Source: Norana najaformis (lineage: Eukaryota > Annelida > Clitellata > Crassiclitellata > Hormogastridae). From it: a stretch of DNA of 64,000 nucleotides. How positions within the stretch are numbered: position 1 is the first letter of the stretch; every line of letters begins with the position of its first letter. Of this stretch, positions 50,701 through 58,131 are shown in pieces. The DNA lies in assembly GCA_964023275.1 (NCBI GenBank), contig OZ029918.1:16613861-16677860 (forward strand), in the 5' to 3' direction. The notes below the pieces were generated by a model. The model was not told the DNA's origin and ran no database searches. It saw only the letters and a list, made by a program, of their open reading frames with translations. The translations under genes were made by a program, and so were the position numbers.

Positions 50701-53520
50701 TGCGCATAATGGGTATGTTTTGAACGCTGGTATAAAGTCTATGGATAATCAATTGCTCCAACGACATCTGCAAGCACAGTCCATTTGAACAGCCATTTAC
50801 TCATTTTTACATGTGAGAACCAGCCGACTTGCTGTTGACTGCCCTGCAGTGTACAGATGTTGTTGTATATCATAGTCTGTTGCAACTGCACCATCGTCCA
50901 CCGTATCTGTGAATGAAAACTTTTGGCTTAGTACATCAATCAGGATGATAAGATGTACTCAGGTCATATGCTCTGTTGTATTACAGCTGGAGGATACTCT
51001 TATAAAACAGCTGTTGTTCAGAATTCTATTACTCCTGTCTGGAATGAAACATTCGAGGTACACCTTACCAAGATTGCACTACTACCATTTTAGTTATAAT
51101 TCCACTATTTTCTGCATCATTCAAGCCATTAATGTGATATACATGACTAGTTTTTTTGTAAATGTAAGTTTATGAGGCAGACTCAAACAAATCTCCAAAT
51201 CATAGACTTGAATGAGGAATGAACCTAAATGAATCAAAATATAAAAGCAAAAGTCTTATCTCGAAATTAAATAAGTTGTGGATTTGTTCTGTTACAGTTG
51301 GCTGGCTGCACTCCATTGGAGTGCCACCAGGCATACAGACAGACAGACAGACAGACAGGAGACAGACAGACAGATAGACAGACAGAAGAGCACCATCATG
51401 CATAAGTTGCATTTCCAGCACTGTTGGTGCATTTTCACATTTATGACTCGGATGATGCGCAGTTCATTTGACTATTGTAACCTGTAACCTAAAACACTTG
51501 CTAAAATGAAACAATATGTATTACATTGTTTTGCTAGGTGCATGTTAGATTCAGTCATTAACTGTGAGAAGGCATTTTATTTTAAAGAGAGTGAGGATCC
51601 TAATGGATCGTGTTGTTTTAAGCACTGGCCACACTCCACTGTGTCTGTAGTTTGAAACCTGGTCTTCCTTATGTGCTCTGGCCTTGTGCAGGTTCATGCT
51701 CTCCAGTGATGCCACTCCTGACAGTGCTGGGCCACTTCCTTTTGCTTGCTTTACCCTGTAACCTGCAACGATGTTTTTGGATTGCTGTACAGGATCCTTC
51801 AAACAGAAGGCCATGGCTTCAAACAGTAGTTTTGGCATGTTATGAGGGTAAATGTAATTCCATTGTCAATAGAATAGCATTTCTGTAACTGTTAATTTTG
51901 TAGGTTGTTATTGACCAGAAGCAGAGACAGGTTGTTGACATTGATGTCATGGACGAAGATCCTGGAGATGATGATGAACTTGGATCGTTAGTCAATTCTG
52001 CTTATTAACTAAATATGTATACAGTGATAACTATTACTGGTATTTATTGATATTTTTGTTGGACTACCTTATTGCACAAAATGAAATCTGATGGTTTGTA
52101 TTTTGTGTTTATCCACTGGTTTGTAACGATCACATGTAATGTCTAAGATATAAATTTTTCAAAGAACCAATAGACAGCAACTGAAGTCTCTAAAGACATT
52201 ATGTAGACTAATTTGTTAATTGGTGACCTAAAACAGATTAGTAGTCAGTTAGACAGTGAAGCAGAGTAATGTATACTTCTCTGATCAACAGTTGTCATCT
52301 GGGGCAAGGCCAAGAGAAGCAGGAGATTGAAGTCAAACAACTTCTTGGGGTTGACTGTGATTTTCCACCTTCCCAAGTGACTTGAAATCCTATGGCAGAG
52401 ATGGTATTTATAACGTCCTATATAAGACAAGAACAACCTGTGGCACTCTTTCTTTTTCGCATTTCCCTCCCAGGATTTCTCTCTCCCTTGGTCCCTATCC
52501 ATGTAAGATTTTCTTTAAAAACCTGTAGTTGTGTTTTTGATTCTGTGCAGCACGTTACTTGACTTGGACCAGCTGTCATCTTCTGGAGCTCTTGATGCCG
52601 TAGGTACCAACCAGTATTCTCTTTTCGCTGTTGACTGGAACAGGTACTGCTAGTGAACCTTCCCCAGTTTGACCACATTCAGAAGACTCTCGATCATAGG
52701 TTCTTGTTGCTTTTGAAGATGGCTCTGATCTGGCCTTCAACTTTCGGTATTGAAGTTCTGTCTGTGAATGAGTTAATTACTAAATAACCAAACTCAGCGC
52801 AGTTCTTAACAAACACTTTGCTACACATACTTGTTACAAAGGATTTCAGGATAGAAATTTCTTTTATTATAATTAGGTTATATTTAAAGCACATTGAAGT
52901 ACTTTTTTCATTGTTACAGGCTGTTTTCTAGTTCCATTACAAGTGAATTTCTTTTGAGAACAATCTCCATCAGTGTCTGCTAGCATACTGTTGAATTTGC
53001 TGTTGGTCTAGTAAACGATTCTATTTCAGTGGCTTAATTTGGAGAATGTCAAGACAGGTCGTCTTCATCTGAAAGCACAGTGGCTGTATCTCAGCAAAAA
53101 CAAGGAGGACATTTATAAGGTAGGCTGCTGTTATGCCATCTGTCTTTGGTGCCTTTTCACTATTGTCATCTTATTTATCTTAGTTCTGTTTATTTGTTGG
53201 TTTCACTTGTCTTTGTTGCCATGTACATGTGTCTTTTGTTTTTATATATCTTTAGTGACACTTTATGGTTCCATGTCATCATGTCACAAGCATATGTGGT
53301 CTAAGCCAGACAAAGACAGAGACAAAGATGAAGTTTTAGAAGACTGTTGTGGTGTTTTGTTAATAAGTTTAAACAGCTGGATTAGTAGCTTCATTTGTGT
53401 CCATTCAACGTGATGTATGTATTGTTGGTGCCATTGTAGGCAAAGACATGTCGAGGAAGCGACAGCCATCTGTCAACTGCTCTTCTTATGGTCACAGTTG
53501 ACTCAGCCAAAGACCTACTG
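21849..53520 (+). CDS. Esyt2: Extended synaptotagmin (E-Syt), 5' 14 exons
   Basis: E-Syts tether the endoplasmic reticulum to the plasma membrane and move lipids between them through an SMP domain under calcium control. Fourteen exons join to 1,428 bp (476 codons) without a stop: 21849-22211, 30243-30284, 39247-39384, 40247-40323, 45511-45577, 46909-46998, 47850-47905, 49233-49353, 49926-50025, 50987-51057, 51904-51986, 52551-52599, 53030-53119, 53440-53520. All introns are GT..AG. Residues 56-85 form the hydrophobic hairpin; 122-310 the SMP domain; 319-435 C2A, with loop 1 Asp in ELIKADFG, KGKSDPY and loop 3 MDEDPGDDDELG, so the calcium ligands are kept; 459-476 the first strand of C2B (LLMVTVDSAKDLL). 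The rest of C2B and any C2C must lie downstream. It resembles vertebrate ESYT2 more than ESYT1. The exon joins are my own reading, based on family conservation. Confidence 0.93.
22890..23855 (+). pseudogene. CR1-like LINE 3' half (LINE A), E-Syt intron 1
   Basis: The fragment begins at the RT motif C, LQYADNSQAYAHG (normally YADDTQAY), and runs through LNSDKTQFIWVSGHL, VVRDLGVLLDQQLTLSAHVN, YHLRQL, IDFGNSIFTGLS and LNSAARLIG. A frameshift near 23410 then leads to LHWLP-type remains and SAPLYLIHF. It ends in the non-coding tail with 'gaggcgctttacaaatctca' and 'attacacttacaatt'. It is 5'-truncated, inactive and inserted in sense orientation in intron 1. Confidence 0.85.
24002..24881. mobile_element. 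Foldback MULE with terminal arrays of a 14-16 bp repeat
   Basis: The 880-bp element is flanked by an exact 11-bp target duplication CCCTGTATGGG (23991-24001 and 24882-24892). Both ends are inverted copies of a roughly 145-bp array. The left arm (24002-24150) is made of 'ggacaattacccccc' units that begin 'aggacaataaccccc' and include one 'catgcaaataacccccc' unit. The right arm (24738-24880) has the complementary units in mirrored order, including the 'catg' unit at the same rank. The interior holds a duplicated block of about 90 bp with 'agagtagacatgaaag' (24155-24340) and a transposase 3' end. Mutator-like elements make 9-11 bp target duplications, which fits. Confidence 0.85.
24338..24590 (+). 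pseudogene. C-terminus of a FLYWCH/MULE transposase inside the foldback element
   Basis: The frame reads SNVGSFHPTIWKFIGFIQRE, then QSLQQVHCSQFLAGHP, KKYADSNARIL and YLCGIAHNLSFSVQ, ending at TAA 24588-24590. HPTIWKFI...EQSL...QFxAGH and GIAHNLS are the C-terminal signature of FLYWCH-containing MULE transposases, the family seen at 1.4-2.45 kb. This ties the foldback element to MULEs independently of its target duplication. The catalytic domain is absent, so the element is non-autonomous. Confidence 0.7.
25516..26285 (-). pseudogene. CR1-like LINE 3' half (LINE B)
   Basis: On the minus strand it reads FRQRFPDIIFCSKVRDLGVV, LDRELSLTDHVNSVSRSCFY, HALICTRVDFGNAIFAGLS, SRLIGGVPRYGHITSF, DTLHWLPIQQHIQFKILTLM, RSFAYVGPNSWNRL and LPQFRKRLKSVLF, in one frame for about 230 residues. 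It is therefore the best kept LINE of this family in the window. The tail on the minus strand is 'tggcgctttataaatgtcag' followed by 'attacaattacaata'. It is 5'-truncated after the YADD region. Antisense in intron 1. Confidence 0.88.
26930..26982. repeat. Two overlapping perfect palindromes
   Basis: TGAATGCCTGAATTCAT (26930-26946) pairs perfectly with 26955-26971 (17 bp, 8-bp loop). ATCCGATCAAATGAAT (26945-26960) pairs perfectly with 26967-26982 (16 bp, 6-bp loop). The stems overlap, so only one can form at a time. Confidence 0.95.
27180..28170 (-). pseudogene. Gypsy Gag remnant with CCHC zinc knuckle
   Basis: Read on the minus strand from 28170: a Gln/Glu/Lys-rich start, then FVNKPIFKEDRNCLEAYLLR (27880-27960), LLKRFKLTDSGYRKKFKQSQ and GEMSTQFVERLRN (about 27600-27720), the SCAN-like capsid pattern of invertebrate Gypsy Gag. 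Near 27190-27245 comes CFRCGAAGHCIGQC, an exact CX2CX4HX4C zinc knuckle. Stops and frameshifts break the frame. Antisense in intron 1. No LTRs or pol sequence were recognised around it. Confidence 0.75.
28180..29175. other. Intron 1 sequence, nothing recognised
   Basis: No repeat or coding motif was seen on either strand in this part of intron 1. Confidence 0.4.
29186..29669. mobile_element. 484-bp MITE with 10-bp target duplication
   Basis: An exact direct repeat ATTGCCCAAA flanks the element (29176-29185 and 29670-29679). The ends are inverted: CTAGGGGACCTCAAGGAGG at 29195 and its complement CCTCCTTGAGGTCCCCTAG at 29644, followed inwards by weaker inverted similarity for about 40 bp. The 10-bp duplication suggests a Mutator-like source. 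It contains the telomere-like repeat at 29493. Confidence 0.75.
29493..29522 (+). repeat. Interstitial telomere-like repeat
   Basis: About five units of TTAGG/TTTAGGG ('tttaggtttagggttagg' and so on) lie inside the MITE. Confidence 0.85.
30243..30284 (+). CDS. Esyt2: E-Syt exon 2 (42 bp)
   Basis: Encodes VYFPDVERAEWLNK, nearly identical to the vertebrate VHFPDTERAEWLNK that opens the SMP domain. The acceptor is tttgtag|gttt. The donor aag|gttcgt is weak, but it is the only one that keeps the frame and length of the family. Confidence 0.92.
32100..33070 (-). other. Degraded LINE 3' region with CR1-like tail
   Basis: At 32520-32600 the minus strand ends with the same tail as the other LINEs ('gattacaattacaaatta' after 'gtggtgctacataactt'), with 'cagaagcgctccc' as in LINE B. 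Upstream (to about 33070) no clear RT motif is left. 32160-32510 may be another decayed repeat. The start and end are approximate. Confidence 0.4.
32637..32706. repeat. (GA)n microsatellite
   Basis: About 30 GA units followed by GGAGA words. Ser-Leu frames on the other strand are artefacts. Confidence 0.95.
33099..34319. mobile_element. TA-flanked DNA transposon derivative, copy 1 (1,221 bp)
   Basis: The element begins CCGTATATACGCGACTATA (33099) and ends TATATTCGAGTTTATACGG (34319), diverged inverted repeats, with TA on each side (33097-33098, 34320-34321). The subterminal parts carry repeated 'tataagtcga' words. An internal hairpin is formed by 'acaaaaccatatgtac' (33374) and 'gtacatgtatatggttttgt' (33396). 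No transposase was recognised. It is the same family as 56708-58131. Confidence 0.82.
35055..35500 (-). pseudogene. hAT transposase fragment (ZBED5/GTF2IRD2-like group)
   Basis: On the minus strand: LLKLCCVTMDGAPAMTGVHA, GVIGLMRKDSDF, HCIIHQEALCANKLKLDSVM and LNHRQFPALLDDLDTKYGH. 'TxDGAPAMTGxxxG' and 'HCIIHQEALCAKxLKLxxVM' mark the hAT-derived transposase group related to ZBED5 and FAM200. A frameshift lies near 35270-35300. The fragment ends at the point where a different repeat begins (about 35500). Confidence 0.82.
35500..35650 (+). repeat. Dispersed copy of the 62-kb tandem repeat
   Basis: 'ggtcaagaactgactgagat' and 'caagttgaaaactatttaat' occur here (35570-35612) and at 62808-62850. Similarity starts near 35505 ('tggatggatgagaagagcag'). 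Confidence 0.8.
35940..36982 (+). pseudogene. LINE D, endonuclease and RT N-terminal part
   Basis: The + strand contains the end of an APE-type endonuclease: LLVCGDFNCPG (GDFN motif), LVSTPSRGSLLDLLITDNP and SCISDHSLI (SDH catalytic motif) at 35966-36337. After a gap comes the RT N-terminus: PPVTVQEVARLIGKIPSKSS and LDFIPAFLIKSY (36580-36680), then FQLAYKRHSTETALTGTLSY (about 36915-36980). It is interrupted by LINE C and resumes at 37995. Confidence 0.82.
36988..37989 (-). mobile_element. CR1-like LINE C, nested in LINE D
   Basis: A 5'-truncated minus-strand LINE, the same family as A and B. It opens at RT motif C, which is duplicated (DADDTQA then QYEDDT.AYVHG), and continues RLCLNCNKTQFIWLGGRMQL, MVRDLGVVLDQELSLSAHVN, IDFGNAIFTGLL, ARLIGGIPKYGHISSYIRDT and LHWLPIQQRVHFKILSPM. 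A duplicated 'gcagagccaagaacacaatt' block lies at 37324-37378. It ends in 'ggcgctttataaatctaaaa' plus 'ttacaattacaatt'. CCTTT on both sides (36983-36987, 37990-37994) is the likely target duplication. Confidence 0.88.
37995..38700 (+). pseudogene. LINE D, RT core (continuation)
   Basis: It resumes with DSGKASLLIS and LSGACDTVDCV (motif A), then SGVPQGSVLGPLLF (motif B, about 38175), DDTQLYVALSATDPSLKTEL (motif C region, 38277), INSDKSEAVFFTICQ, IKTLGVTID and CRSCFYHIKAFCHIRHSL, DDMARTVSC. Several frameshifts. The frame at the junction with the 35.9-36.98 kb part is continuous once LINE C is left out. Confidence 0.85.
39247..39384 (+). CDS. Esyt2: E-Syt exon 3
   Basis: Encodes 46 residues of the SMP domain from MIQQMWPYIGEF to FRFEKIDLGDI. 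The acceptor is tgacag|atg and the donor att|gtaagc, phase 0. Confidence 0.93.
40247..40323 (+). CDS. Esyt2: E-Syt exon 4
   Basis: Encodes PPRLGGVKVYIDRV and DEIIMDVELT of the SMP domain. The acceptor is ctgtag|cca. The donor ac|gtacgt splits the Thr codon (phase 2). Confidence 0.92.
40356..40381. repeat. (GT)n microsatellite
   Basis: About 13 GT units just downstream of exon 4. Confidence 0.95.
41402..42596. mobile_element. hAT-like non-autonomous element, 1,195 bp
   Basis: The element is flanked by 8-bp direct repeats with one mismatch (CAAGTCAA 41394-41401, GAAGTCAA 42597-42604). The ends are loosely inverted (left 'cggtgttgtatagctatagttac'-type, right complement 'tagcgttgtgcgtaactgcg'). 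Both subterminal regions (41420-41580 and 42440-42590) are packed with 'agttac/gtaact' words, a classic hAT pattern of subterminal transposase binding sites. The interior has small open frames (41727-41921, 42118-42309) with no recognised transposase motif. Confidence 0.75.
42668..44580 (-). pseudogene. CR1-like LINE E, most of the RT
   Basis: Read from 44580 downwards: SKLLGCTTSRPTPSHPLLT and DDYLVFTQDKLDSVRFST (linker), LLTQPSKSCELDSMPLFLLK and LLPFLHLMFNASLGEGSLL (RT N-terminus, 43858-44295), a poorly kept middle, then FILYTSALSLILSSMG, YAGDTQAYTHG (motif C, YADD changed to YAGD), LNPNKTQFIWLGSSVQL, ARDLGVTLDQELTL and SCFYHLRQIHTI (43180-43656), and the C-terminus ATTQHHSFAFAGPASWNGLP (42717-43058). 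The tail is the shared 'gcgctttacaaatttacgat' and 'tacaattacc'. Antisense in intron 4. Confidence 0.87.
45043..45129. repeat. 36-bp tandem repeat, 2.4 copies
   Basis: 'tttagaactcttgtaatatt' starts at 45043 and 45079, and a partial copy starts at 45115. The two complete units appear identical. Confidence 0.92.
45511..45577 (+). CDS. Esyt2: E-Syt exon 5
   Basis: The first base completes Thr; then YASDADMTVSVRGLNAGVKD, IL. The acceptor is gttttag|gtat and the donor ttg|gtagga. It matches the SMP segment before the 'HGTMRVIL' strand of vertebrates. Confidence 0.92.
45600..46900. other. Intron 5, nothing recognised
   Basis: Plain intronic sequence. The small open frames (45685-45936, 46161-46433) lack any known motif. 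The short (AAT)n at 46251-46265 is the only repeat. Confidence 0.45.
46909..46998 (+). CDS. Esyt2: E-Syt exon 6
   Basis: Encodes LQGTVRIIMQPLISQIPLVG and GLCIFFLSQP of the SMP domain (vertebrate: GTMRVILEPLIGDMPLVGA, IFFLRKP). The acceptor is ctgtag|ttg and the donor cca|gtgagt. Confidence 0.93.
47850..47905 (+). CDS. Esyt2: E-Syt exon 7
   Basis: Encodes KIDFDLTDVANILDMPLL plus two bases of Ser, matching the family INWTGLTNLLDVPGL. The acceptor is tttgaag|aaa and the donor ctcag|gtgaac (phase 2). Confidence 0.92.
49233..49353 (+). CDS. Esyt2: E-Syt exon 8
   Basis: The end of the SMP domain: TSLRTIVSDQIANFLVLPNK, then LPIPLVENVSITDLKYPLPA. The acceptor is atttcag|t and the donor gca|gtaagt. 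Conserved family words are VLPNRITVPLV and LRFPVP. Confidence 0.93.
49926..50025 (+). CDS. Esyt2: E-Syt exon 9 (C2A start)
   Basis: Encodes GVVRMTIIEASELIKADFGM and ISKGKSDPYCKIY, the first strands and calcium loop 1 of C2A. The acceptor is tggcag|gga and the donor atg|gtaaga (phase 1). Confidence 0.93.
50987..51057 (+). CDS. Esyt2: E-Syt exon 10 (C2A)
   Basis: Encodes AGGYSYKTAVVQNSITPVWN and ETFE, with the canonical C2 'NxxxPxWNExF' motif. The acceptor is attacag|ct and the donor gag|gtacac. Confidence 0.93.
51335..51386. repeat. (GACA)n microsatellite
   Basis: 'gacagacagaca' array with one 'ggagacag' and one 'gata' variant. Confidence 0.95.
51904..51986 (+). CDS. Esyt2: E-Syt exon 11 (C2A calcium loop 3)
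   Basis: Encodes VVIDQKQRQVVDIDVMDEDP and GDDDELGS. The acidic loop 3 is complete. The acceptor is tttgtag|gtt and the donor tc|gttagt (phase 2). Confidence 0.93.
52551..52599 (+). CDS. Esyt2: E-Syt exon 12
   Basis: Encodes the end of Ser, then TLLDLDQLSSSGALDA. The acceptor is gtgcag|c. The donor gcc|gtaggt was chosen over gtag|gtacca because only the former keeps phase 0 with exon 13. Confidence 0.88.
53030..53119 (+). CDS. Esyt2: E-Syt exon 13 (C2A end)
   Basis: Encodes WLNLENVKTGRLHLKAQWLY and LSKNKEDIYK (vertebrate WFTLDEVPKGKLHLRLEWLTL). The acceptor is atttcag|tgg and the donor aag|gtaggc, phase 0. Confidence 0.93.
53440..53520 (+). CDS. Esyt2: E-Syt exon 14 (C2B start)
   Basis: Encodes AKTCRGSDSHLSTALLMVTV and DSAKDLL, matching the linker and first C2B strand (vertebrate LSSALLILYLDSARNL). 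The acceptor is cattgtag|gca and the donor ctg|gtacct, phase 0. Confidence 0.9.
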
Positions 53521-54272
53521 GTACCTCTTTACATGTCATGCATGTTTTTTATCATTTCTGTATTATCATTTATGTTCATAACATTTATAATTGTTTAATA
53601 TTGATTTGCTCTTTAAAATAATGTAGTCATTATTGTTATTTGCAAAGCCACAGAATTTGACAGTATAATGGAAAACATTACATATGGGCTGTACGAAATA
53701 TAAGCCTCTTCTACATTTTGAAACCTTTCACATTCCACTAGCATACGAGAGAAAACTAAACTATGAAATTATGTGCAACAACAAAGCTAAAGATGTGAAG
53801 GTATAATGGAATACTTTTCTAACTGCTTGTGCAGCTCTTGTCTGTCATGACATAGTAGTTGTTTCATTTGACTGTTGTGTTCCTACAATAGCGCTTAGTA
53901 ACAAGCACAGCAATGGTCATCAGTGTTACCATGTCATGTTATGGTTACTAAAACGACTGCCTCTCTTTCCCTCATCTCCTTTTTTAATCTCCACAATCTC
54001 AGCATCTTTACTACATTTTCTCCTTTCAGTGCATCTTCATTTCTGCATCTGTCAGTTGCATTTAGTAAGATTCCTGCATTTTTGTCTCATTCTGCTGTTT
54101 GTGCTATTCATTCTTCCTTTGACAATCTTTGCTTTCTTTAGATTTTAAGAATAGCATATGTGTGAATATGTGAAACATTTAAATATGAAATAGTTTAACA
54201 CAGTATGTCATTAGTATTCCTATCCTAACTCATGTGTCTGTATGAGAACATGTGACCATTCTTGAGATACTG

Positions 54273-54370
54273 TATTTTCTGGACTACGAGTCTCGGTTTT
54301 TTACATGAACTTCTAAGGGTGCGTCTCTTATTTAACGGTGCAACTTATGTGCAGAAATTTTATAAATTTT
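54273..54370 (+). other. Possible one-sided end of a DNA transposon
   Basis: 'tactgtattttctggactac' and 'cggtgcaacttatgtgc' resemble the terminal 'TACCGTATTTTCCGGACTATAAGTCGC' sequence of widespread non-autonomous elements. No matching inverted end was found within 1.5 kb. Weak. Confidence 0.3.
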
Positions 54371-55378
54371 TCAAAGAGCAATATATAGTTGGCGAAGACC
54401 AATAATGATTTAAATTAAATTAAATCACATTTATCAAAAGCGGAATATAGATAGTGAAAGCTGAACTCAGCTTGCAAACGGCATCCATACCGAACTGCTA
54501 GAGATCGCGGCGCGCCTTTGCTGCTGCCCCCCCTCGTCCTGCGCCCTCTGCCTCTGCCATGTCTAGCGACCTGGCTTGCAACCTTCAACACTGCCACTGC
54601 CATGACCTTCACCTCTGCGACCCTTCACCTTTGCCACGTCCTGTGACCTCAGAAAAAATCAAAACTGGGTTTGATAGTTGACTGGATTTGGCTGGAATTG
54701 CTGAATAATTAATTGAAAACCACATGTTTCTATCAGAAATAGTAAAGGAGTCACAATATTTTAAAGTTGTAGATCTCCTTGCAGCTACTTTTAGGAATTT
54801 GCAAGTTAAAGTTTATTTTAATTATAACCTGACTTAAGCTGCTGTGACTAGGGATATTGATGTTTATGAGTGTAGTTAACTGAATCATATTCATACACCA
54901 CCTCTTCGGCTGCCATAAATGAAATCTTCATAAAAAACTGGTTGTGAAAAATTTTTATGACTTGGTCATTTGCCTAATAACCAATACACACAGCTTCAAA
55001 TTAGGACACCAACAGGACATGTTAAATTAAGTTCTTGTTGCAAGGCACCATAATAAAATTGATATAAAAATACTTAGACAGTGAAACTTTACATAAGGAC
55101 TTACAGTTTTATACCTAACATAGCTAGGAATATAAATATGCAAAGAACTCATTTTGTGCCTATTTGCCTTCTGACCGTGTTTCTCACAAATTAACTTTTC
55201 CAACTTTATGAGGGTTTCTCAGTCACTGTTACTTTGATTAAGATTGTAAGTAGAAAGTGATAAAACTTTTCTGTGTGGCTGAAGTGAAGCTGTTTGAAGA
55301 GCTATTCGCACAAGAGTGATGAAACTGGTTTGAAGGGTTAATGTGAATGCCTGAGTTTAGTCAGGATTACCTCCACAG

Positions 55379-55536
55379 CAACAATGCCAAATGCAGGACA
55401 TATGAAGATAATATGACAGTATTCCCAGATTGGCTTCATATGTCCTATCATATGAGATCATGTGGTAGGGCATATGAAGCCCATATGGGAATATTGTCAT
55501 ATTATCTTCACATGTGTCCTACATGTGATATTGTTG
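55379..55536. mobile_element. Palindromic mini-MITE, copy 1
   Basis: The 158-bp element has ends CAACAAT (55379) and ATTGTTG (55536) and inverted arms of about 60 bp, including 'gaagataatatgaca' at 55403 and 'gtcatattatcttc' at 55497, with 'aggacatatgaag' near both ends. It is nearly a complete palindrome and is related to 59868-60039. Confidence 0.75.
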
Positions 55537-55619
55537 TTAAGTGTTGTATCTGCCTTTATTTCTGTGCTGGATGCTTTGGTGCATGAATTTTTGTTTCATT
55601 TTGCTAAAATATTTTGTAG

Positions 55620-55634
55620 TGTAAAACAGTGAAG
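55620..55634 (+). CDS. Candidate 15-bp E-Syt micro-exon
   Basis: A 15-bp stretch coding CKTVK lies between a good acceptor (ttttgtag) and a good donor (gtaagc), in phase 0 as exon 14 requires. Vertebrate ESYT2 has a short Lys-containing insert (PSGKKIS) at this point. No other downstream exon was recognised to anchor it, so it may be chance. Confidence 0.25.
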
Positions 55635-56707
55635 GTAAGCTACCTTGTTTGAAACCAGTTACATTTGGCAGCATATTGCTTACCAGCTATTTTCTGTGAA
55701 TTCCGTAGATTAAGAGCATAAGCACATTTCAAATGACTCAATGCTTTCTTTCCTAGTCATTAAATTATCTTCTGGTAATCTTAATAATTTCAGCTAGATG
55801 CTGCTGATTTTGTTTTTCTTAGTAATCTGTGTTGGCTTAATAGTCAATTTTTTGGTCACTCTGCTGCTAATTGAATGTTCTATTGGTTTATCCTTAGCCC
55901 AGAGTTCCCATGCATTTAAAAGGTCAGAAGAAACTGAATCTATCTGATGTGTCTCTGTGTCTCTGCTTCCAAACCATGTGCTGCAGAAATGCTCTGCTCT
56001 GTTGCGATTTCTGTTGCTCTGAGATAGATAAGAAATGTTGTACATTTAGAAAGAAAAGGATGTTTCTTGTTACTTTTCAGTGTGATTCCTGAATTTGTGG
56101 CTTATGTCTGTCTAATGATTTGATCTGATTACATACTAGATAGAATTAAATTTTTCAATTTAAAGACATTGCAGATCATCATAAGCATACTTGATCAACA
56201 ACATGCCTTGTTGACCTGATCTGAGTGGCTTTACAAAATTACATGTTTTCTGTTTCAAATATCCTTGGCATTTGTTTTCCTCAGTCTGGCTTAATTTTTT
56301 TAGATCTAACAGTTTGTTCATTGGGATCTGTTGCTATTATTTATTTTAGTTTTTCTTTTGACATCCTATTGTTTGATAATCTATCCTTTCTAATATTTTA
56401 TATCCTATGTTTTGATATCATATCTATAAAATGTGATGCAGAGATAATTTGATGGCATCATTGCTTTGAAATTATCTTTACTTTCTACTGAATTTTGCTT
56501 TTTGTAAAGTCTTTGATTATTGTACTGTAATACCATGCCATGCCTGTATGTGATAATACTGTTATTATTATTAGTAGTAGTATTATAGCATTATTATTTT
56601 GTACTCCAAGGTGTTAAGAGCAATATTAAATCAGTCTGAAGAAAAGAAAATTTATCTTGAATAGCTATAAATTGATGTCTTGCAGTAGAAATGTATTGCA
56701 GAATGTA

Positions 56708-58131
56708 CCGTATATACCCGAGTATAAGTCGATTCAAGTATAAGTCAAAGTGTACCTTTTTGAGAAAAAAGCGTCCAGAATCGACGGCTCGAATATAAGT
56801 CGAACCTATATATACAGCCTCATAATACAGGCCCGTCCATACATTACGTATGCAAAGAAAATTATATTTTCATACCCATCATATATTTAACAGAGGGAGC
56901 TTTCTTCGGCTAGCATGCAGAGACTGTGTGGGGATTATAATTATAAAGGGCGACTATACGAATATGGGTATATATGTATCCACCCATAATTACAAAACCA
57001 TATGTACATAAGGTACATGTATATGGTTTTGTAACTGAAGGAACTAATTTAGCAGGTCAGCTTACACCCCTTAGTACTGCCTGACTGGTCAAAGACGACA
57101 TCCAGATGGCGATGGCAGTGATGTGAGGGTGAATTTTCTGACCTGCATTCCATTAATTTTTCAGAGTTGTGTCAAATCTTGCTATAGATCTGTGCTTTTA
57201 TATAATGTAATAAATTCCATCGGACGACTATAGGATAATACAGTGTTATAAATAGGCTAATGTGGAAATTTATTTTGTGTACGTACACATTTTGTCGAGA
57301 CCCACCCCCTCGCCTTACGCACCCGTACGCAAAATCACCTAAATCCGATCACCTCTCCCCTCAATGCGTACGTAATATATGGATGGGCTCTATACAGAAT
57401 TTCTGGAAAGAGTTAGTAGGAAGTGAATTGAATCGCCGGGATCAATCAAGAGGACCAATCAGCATATTGCAAGCAAATTTCACTATAGGCCTATGAATAA
57501 ATATTACCAAGTGCATTTACAATGGCATATAATTTGCAATATTCAAATAACAGAATGGAGTAAATTATTTCATTTCGGCCAGAATCAATTGTCTTTAATC
57601 TCTTAGAAATATGATCTCTGCAATCGCTTCTTATGAGACTCCCCATGCAGCGACTTTCCCCTTTCAAACGGTTTATCAGCTAGGCTCACAGCCCGACTCC
57701 CTCGTTTTGCACACATCTCTACACCTATGTTGGAGGTCTTACTCTTGCTCGACATTACTGCGCGTATCCATGATATTTGATTTCTTTTGGCGGAAGTCTC
57801 AGCAAGCGATAATAAAGGACATCGTTTTCGATGCATGAAATATATTGTAGAAGTACCGGTATATAATAACTTTGTTATAATAGAAGAATATTTCGTTTTG
57901 ATCTGTATGTAGTCAGTAATTTGTTGAAATGTGATTTTTCTTGAAAAACGATATAAAAAGAAAGACAACTAAAATAAAATGAGTGTTTATTTTTTTAAGG
58001 CCATTTTCGTAATGTTGAATATTTGGTCCGAAAATCTTCCGTCTGTTTTGTCTCTCGAGTATAAGTCGAAGTCCTTTTTTGGCGCCCTGAAATAGACATA
58101 AATTTCTCGACTTATACTCGGGTATATACGG
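56708..58131. mobile_element. TA-flanked DNA transposon derivative, copy 2 (1,424 bp)
   Basis: A perfect inverted repeat of 25 bp starts with CCGTATATACCCGAGTATAA (56708) and closes with TTATACTCGGGTATATACGG (58131), flanked by TA (56706-56707, 58132-58133). It matches copy 1 over most of its length. It has an extra block of about 280 bp (57372-57645, ending 'gagactccccat') and lacks about 90 bp present in copy 1 at 33560-33655. No transposase was recognised. Confidence 0.85.

Noticed and set aside
51551-51838. 95-codon minus-strand frame as a gene
   Set aside because: Lies in intron 10; no recognised domain, no splice or promoter evidence.
55893-56090. Open frame after an AG as the next E-Syt exon
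   Set aside because: The peptide does not resemble C2B and there is no matching donor in phase.
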